A stretch of 64,000 nucleotides of DNA from Pseudomonadota bacterium (GTDB taxonomy: Bacteria; Pseudomonadota; Alphaproteobacteria; Rhizobiales; Xanthobacteraceae): positions 94,960 to 158,959 of the forward strand of contig JAEWIX010000040.1 of the NCBI GenBank assembly GCA_023386885.1, given 5' to 3'. A program made the position numbers and the translations under genes. Below the pieces are notes generated by a model. It saw nothing but the letters and a program-made list of their open reading frames with translations. It did not search any database and was not told the DNA's origin. Below are positions 61,323-64,000 of this stretch, piece after piece (the first letter of the stretch is position 1; every line of letters starts with the position of its first letter).

Positions 61323-62033
61323 ATGGACTGGCGACTTGTATGGCGCGCTTTGCGTGCAAGATATCGCGATGAGAAAGTCGAACTGAACCTTATTCGCGAT
61401 GCGATAAGCTGTTCGGATTTAGTTTGCGATATTGGATCCAACAAAGGTAGTTACTTGTTCTGGATGGCTCGTTGGGCGGGGCAGGTAGTTGCTTTTGAGC
61501 CACAACAAGATTTAGCCGCTTATCTAAAAAGATCATTTGGACGGAGATCGAATGTAACGATCGAAGCTAAAGGGGTATTCTCCGAAAGTGGGCAACGTAT
61601 GCTATTCATTCCGCCAGATGCTCCTGCAAGCGCATCTTTCGTTCACAAAGCTGGGCAAGAATTAGCAACCCCTGTTGTTTCGCTTGACGAGTATTTTCCC
61701 GCCGACAGGCTCGTTTCATTACTGAAAATTGATGTCGAAGGAGCCGAGCTTGATGTATTTCGCGGTTCTAAACGGATATTGACGGAATCGGGCCCGGTGT
61801 TGCTGTTTGAGTGCGAGGATCGGCACTGTGATCATAGCATCCACGAGGTCTTCTCTTTTCTTGAAACGCTTGGCTATGTAGGGCACTTCGTATGCGGAGA
61901 TCGCTTACTACCACTAGCCGACTTCAATCTCGATATCCATCAGAAACGGGAAGGCGAGCGGTTCTGGGATCGGCCAAACTATTGTAACAATTTCTTTTTT
62001 GCGCGAGACTTGGCGAGTACTCGGTTTTGTTGA
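61323..62033 (+). CDS. FkbM-family methyltransferase
   Basis: A 236-residue SAM-dependent methyltransferase of the FkbM family, common in polysaccharide clusters where it O-methylates sugars. The SAM motif is LVCDIGSNKGSYLFWMARWAGQVVAFEPQ (residues 30-58). LLKIDVEGAELDVFRGSKRIL near 128-148 and LLFECEDRH near 158 are typical. The ATG at 61323 has AGAAGGA eight bases upstream and is preferred over the one at 61293. It ends the plus-strand run that began at 55650. The C terminus, with RPNYCNNFFFARD, is normal. Confidence 0.9.
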   Translation: MDWRLVWRALRARYRDEKVELNLIRDAISCSDLVCDIGSNKGSYLFWMARWAGQVVAFEPQQDLAAYLKRSFGRRSNVTIEAKGVFSESGQRMLFIPPDAPASASFVHKAGQELATPVVSLDEYFPADRLVSLLKIDVEGAELDVFRGSKRILTESGPVLLFECEDRHCDHSIHEVFSFLETLGYVGHFVCGDRLLPLADFNLDIHQKREGERFWDRPNYCNNFFFARDLASTRFC

Positions 62034-62066
62034 CACCGTGCTCGCGATTAAAGAACGGTCGATTAG

Positions 62067-63422
62067 TTATCTAAGCCGCACAGTTCGGGATTTGATCACA
62101 GCGCAGTAAACAAAAGACAGCAATAGCCATAGCAATGGCTGCCGTCCTGTAAAATGAAACATGGAAAAGGCAAGAGGGCCAGCAAGCACTAGAGCGGTGG
62201 CCCAAAGAGTCCCAGAGATCGTTGCATTGTAGATGATGACGCTAAGCAGAGCGATGAAGAATGCAGCTCCAATTAGCCCCGAAATAGTTATGATATCAAG
62301 GAATGTGTTGTGTGCTTCGGTCAGCGGTACAATACTCTCCGTACGAACGTGCGGACCTGGACCCAATCCGAACATTGGATACTGCTTTATCACATTGAGC
62401 GCGGCCAGCCATAACTCAATCCGAGCCGATCCTTGTCCCTGATCAGCCTTCATTGAGTCTTCAACTGTTTGGGTTAACGAAGACCAAGGAGGTGATCGTC
62501 TGCCGACATCGGATATCTTCGGCCCCATACTGGCAGAGTTAGTCCATCCCGAAAGGTCAATCGAGTGCAGAGTAGAATACATCTTCGCAGAGACCATTGG
62601 CCACAATACTTGTCCACCTAATGTCCCAGCCACAAGGATTCCGACGACCAGCAATGTTCTTGGAGCGCGTCCAGAATAAAATTGTTCGAAGAGAGACTGA
62701 CTACGGACGACGCTGCTAGCGACATTGACAAGCCACAAGAGTAGTATAAGGCTAAAAACTAAACATGCCGCCAATAGGTATGCCGAACTATCGGATAGAA
62801 TTCCGGCTACAGCACAAATCCCACTCGCGATATAGGCTAAAGTATCCGTTCGTCTCTCATATAGCTCCTCTAGCCCTAACAAAGCACTACCTATAATCGC
62901 GAGAAACGCAATCTGATTGGGATTGTCCGAAAGGCCTTGGAACTTGACGGAATAATACCAAAAATAACTCTGTACTGTACTCGGTAGCCACGCAAAAATT
63001 AATGCAAAGACTAGATAGAGCCCGATAAGGCGCCCGATCACTCTGGCCGGAGAGTGGCCAATCCTGTCAATCAGCAGAAAATATGCAGTACATATATATG
63101 CCACGAAAAAGTATGCGATCGTATCACGGAGATTGAAATGAGCCGGTTGGAACCATAGGGACGTAATCGCGCCCATAGCGGCGCATCCACCTAGGCCTAC
63201 TATTAACAAAGTAAAAAGACTTGGTGCGCGCAGCTGCAAACGTGAGAATGCGAAAACATAAGTGGCCAGCAATCCCAACGAGATTTCCACTGGTCCAGCA
63301 AAGGGCATAATGCGAAGCTGCTTGAACGTCAGCGCGACCAACAGGCCACTAAACACCCACAGAAGTGCGGTCTCTCGGCGTTTCCTGGACAATTGATCCA
63401 TTTTTGCTCTGGCAATATTCAA
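62067..63422 (-). CDS. O-antigen ligase/polymerase-like membrane protein, second
   Basis: A 451-residue inner-membrane protein with 10-12 hydrophobic segments and the Wzy/WaaL-type large loop, here SARIELWLAALNVIKQYPMFGLGPGPHVRTE and LTEAHNTFLDIITISGLIGAAFFIALL (residues about 335-390); EAHNTFLD is the ligase-family histidine motif. A TTG at 63422 has AGAGGA upstream; the ATG at 63401 is an alternative. It is convergent with the FkbM gene. Having two such proteins suggests one polymerase and one ligase, but sequence alone does not tell which is which. Confidence 0.85.
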   Translation of the reverse strand: MNIARAKMDQLSRKRRETALLWVFSGLLVALTFKQLRIMPFAGPVEISLGLLATYVFAFSRLQLRAPSLFTLLIVGLGGCAAMGAITSLWFQPAHFNLRDTIAYFFVAYICTAYFLLIDRIGHSPARVIGRLIGLYLVFALIFAWLPSTVQSYFWYYSVKFQGLSDNPNQIAFLAIIGSALLGLEELYERRTDTLAYIASGICAVAGILSDSSAYLLAACLVFSLILLLWLVNVASSVVRSQSLFEQFYSGRAPRTLLVVGILVAGTLGGQVLWPMVSAKMYSTLHSIDLSGWTNSASMGPKISDVGRRSPPWSSLTQTVEDSMKADQGQGSARIELWLAALNVIKQYPMFGLGPGPHVRTESIVPLTEAHNTFLDIITISGLIGAAFFIALLSVIIYNATISGTLWATALVLAGPLAFSMFHFTGRQPLLWLLLSFVYCAVIKSRTVRLR

Positions 63423-63583
63423 ATGATTCCTCTTTCGAGTAGGGCTTTCGTAACAGATTGGGTGAAAGGCGAATAGGGGAGGTGACCTGCCGCTGAACTT
63501 TCATCCATCGGCGCTTAGAGCCTTGGCCTTTTTGCGCTGGGGCCGAAGTTTGGACCACCGGAAGTTAGATTTTTTCGACCCTG

Positions 63584-64000
63584 TCACGATGGCGGGCTGG
63601 CTGCGCCATCGTGCTTGTGCAGTAAAATCGGCGGTTGATTACCGATCACCCCATGGGGCCGTTCCACGTTGTAGTAGTTGCGCCAATCCTCCACCTTTTC
63701 CCTGGCATCCGCAAGGCTGAGGAACCAGTGTGCATTGAGACATTTCGCCCGGAAGCGGCCGTTGAACGCTTCGATGTAGGCATTGTCCGTTGGCTTTCCG
63801 GGTCGGGAGAAGTCGAGGGTGACACCGCGTTGATATGCCCACAGATCCAAATCGCGCGACACAAACTCGGTGTCTTGATCGACACGAATTGCCGCCGGGA
63901 ATCCCATCTCCTTGCAGGTCCTTTCCAGGATCTCCACAACGTCGGCGCCGCGGAATGTGAACCGCGGCTCCAGCGCCGGCGAGAACCGCGAGAAGATATC
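63584..64000 (-). CDS. IS3-family transposase OrfB, C-terminal part (partial)
   Basis: The gene enters from beyond the right edge. The visible 138 residues are the C-terminal half of an integrase core: DIFSRFSPALEPRFTFRGADVVEILERT, then the catalytic DQDTEFVSRDLDLWAYQRGVTLDFSRPGKP segment, and the glutamate in AYIEAFNGRFRAKCLNAHWFLSLADAREKVEDWR, ending NVERPHGVIGNQPP. It belongs to a different IS3 branch (IS51-like) from the element at 50102. The element's end probably lies near 63480-63580. It marks the right border of the polysaccharide island seen in this window. Confidence 0.88.
   Translation of the reverse strand, partial: DIFSRFSPALEPRFTFRGADVVEILERTCKEMGFPAAIRVDQDTEFVSRDLDLWAYQRGVTLDFSRPGKPTDNAYIEAFNGRFRAKCLNAHWFLSLADAREKVEDWRNYYNVERPHGVIGNQPPILLHKHDGAASPPS

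Noticed and set aside
1..64000. tRNA, rRNA, riboswitches, prophage genes
   Set aside because: No cloverleaf with CCA-ready acceptor, no rRNA core sequences, no known riboswitch core and no phage structural or integrase gene was recognised on reading both strands. A covariance-model search would be more sensitive.

Overview
The window looks like a chromosomal stretch from an alphaproteobacterium of the Bradyrhizobium / Rhodopseudomonas / Afipia / Nitrobacter group (Nitrobacteraceae). The reasons are the high-GC core genes, several branched-chain-amino-acid-type (Liv) transport genes, a PimC/PimD-like acyl-CoA dehydrogenase pair, intergenic palindromes of the kind common in that group (2872-2894, 28685-28726), and IS110, IS66 and IS3 elements typical of rhizobial genomes. 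No rRNA, tRNA or CRISPR array was seen.

Layout. (1) 1-2837: end of a Liv-type binding protein, an aldehyde dehydrogenase and a short-chain dehydrogenase, all +. (2) 3149-11540: accessory block. It holds a C5-cytosine methyltransferase, a broken MbcA/ParS-type antitoxin gene, a DUF262 fragment, a small orphan protein with a strong terminator, and a minus-strand locus of ECF sigma factor, ParA-like ATPase, DUF6634-like protein and Lon-like AAA+ ATPase. About 1 kb of non-coding DNA inside that locus carries a long duplication and helically spaced GATC sites. (3) 11981-16215: minus-strand acyl-CoA operon (two acyl-CoA dehydrogenases, flavin oxidoreductase, enoyl-CoA hydratase). (4) 16216-25403: IS110 transposase plus about 7 kb that is almost gene-free. 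This stretch contains clusters of 21-bp units, many carrying GATTC, and four of the clusters sit in a roughly 249-bp tandem repeat. (5) 25404-30824: RND efflux pump genes with a divergent TetR regulator. (6) 31024-32262: a second C5-cytosine methyltransferase with the same C-terminal extension as the first. (7) 32787-40486: LysR regulator, divergent complete Liv ABC operon ending in a CnbZ/RidA-like gene, and a convergent CaiB/BaiF CoA-transferase.

(8) 40652-64000: a lower-GC surface-polysaccharide locus bordered and punctuated by IS remnants. It contains UDP-glucose dehydrogenase, a four-gene module matching UDP-diacetylbacillosamine synthesis and loading (dehydratase, phosphoglycosyltransferase, acetyltransferase, aminotransferase), an HTTM-like membrane protein with a DCC thiol oxidoreductase, an intact IS3 element, two O-antigen polymerase/ligase-like proteins, a second UDP-sugar dehydrogenase with a uronate epimerase, a family-4 glycosyltransferase, an AsnB-type amidotransferase, a flippase and an FkbM methyltransferase. 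Together these predict a glycan started on a bacillosamine-like sugar and containing uronic acids, possibly amidated.

The most unusual material is the 21-bp GATTC-type arrays, one of which lies in reverse orientation just downstream of the AAA+ gene, and the sigma/ParA/DUF6634/AAA+ locus with its repeat-rich spacer. Their function cannot be read from the sequence.
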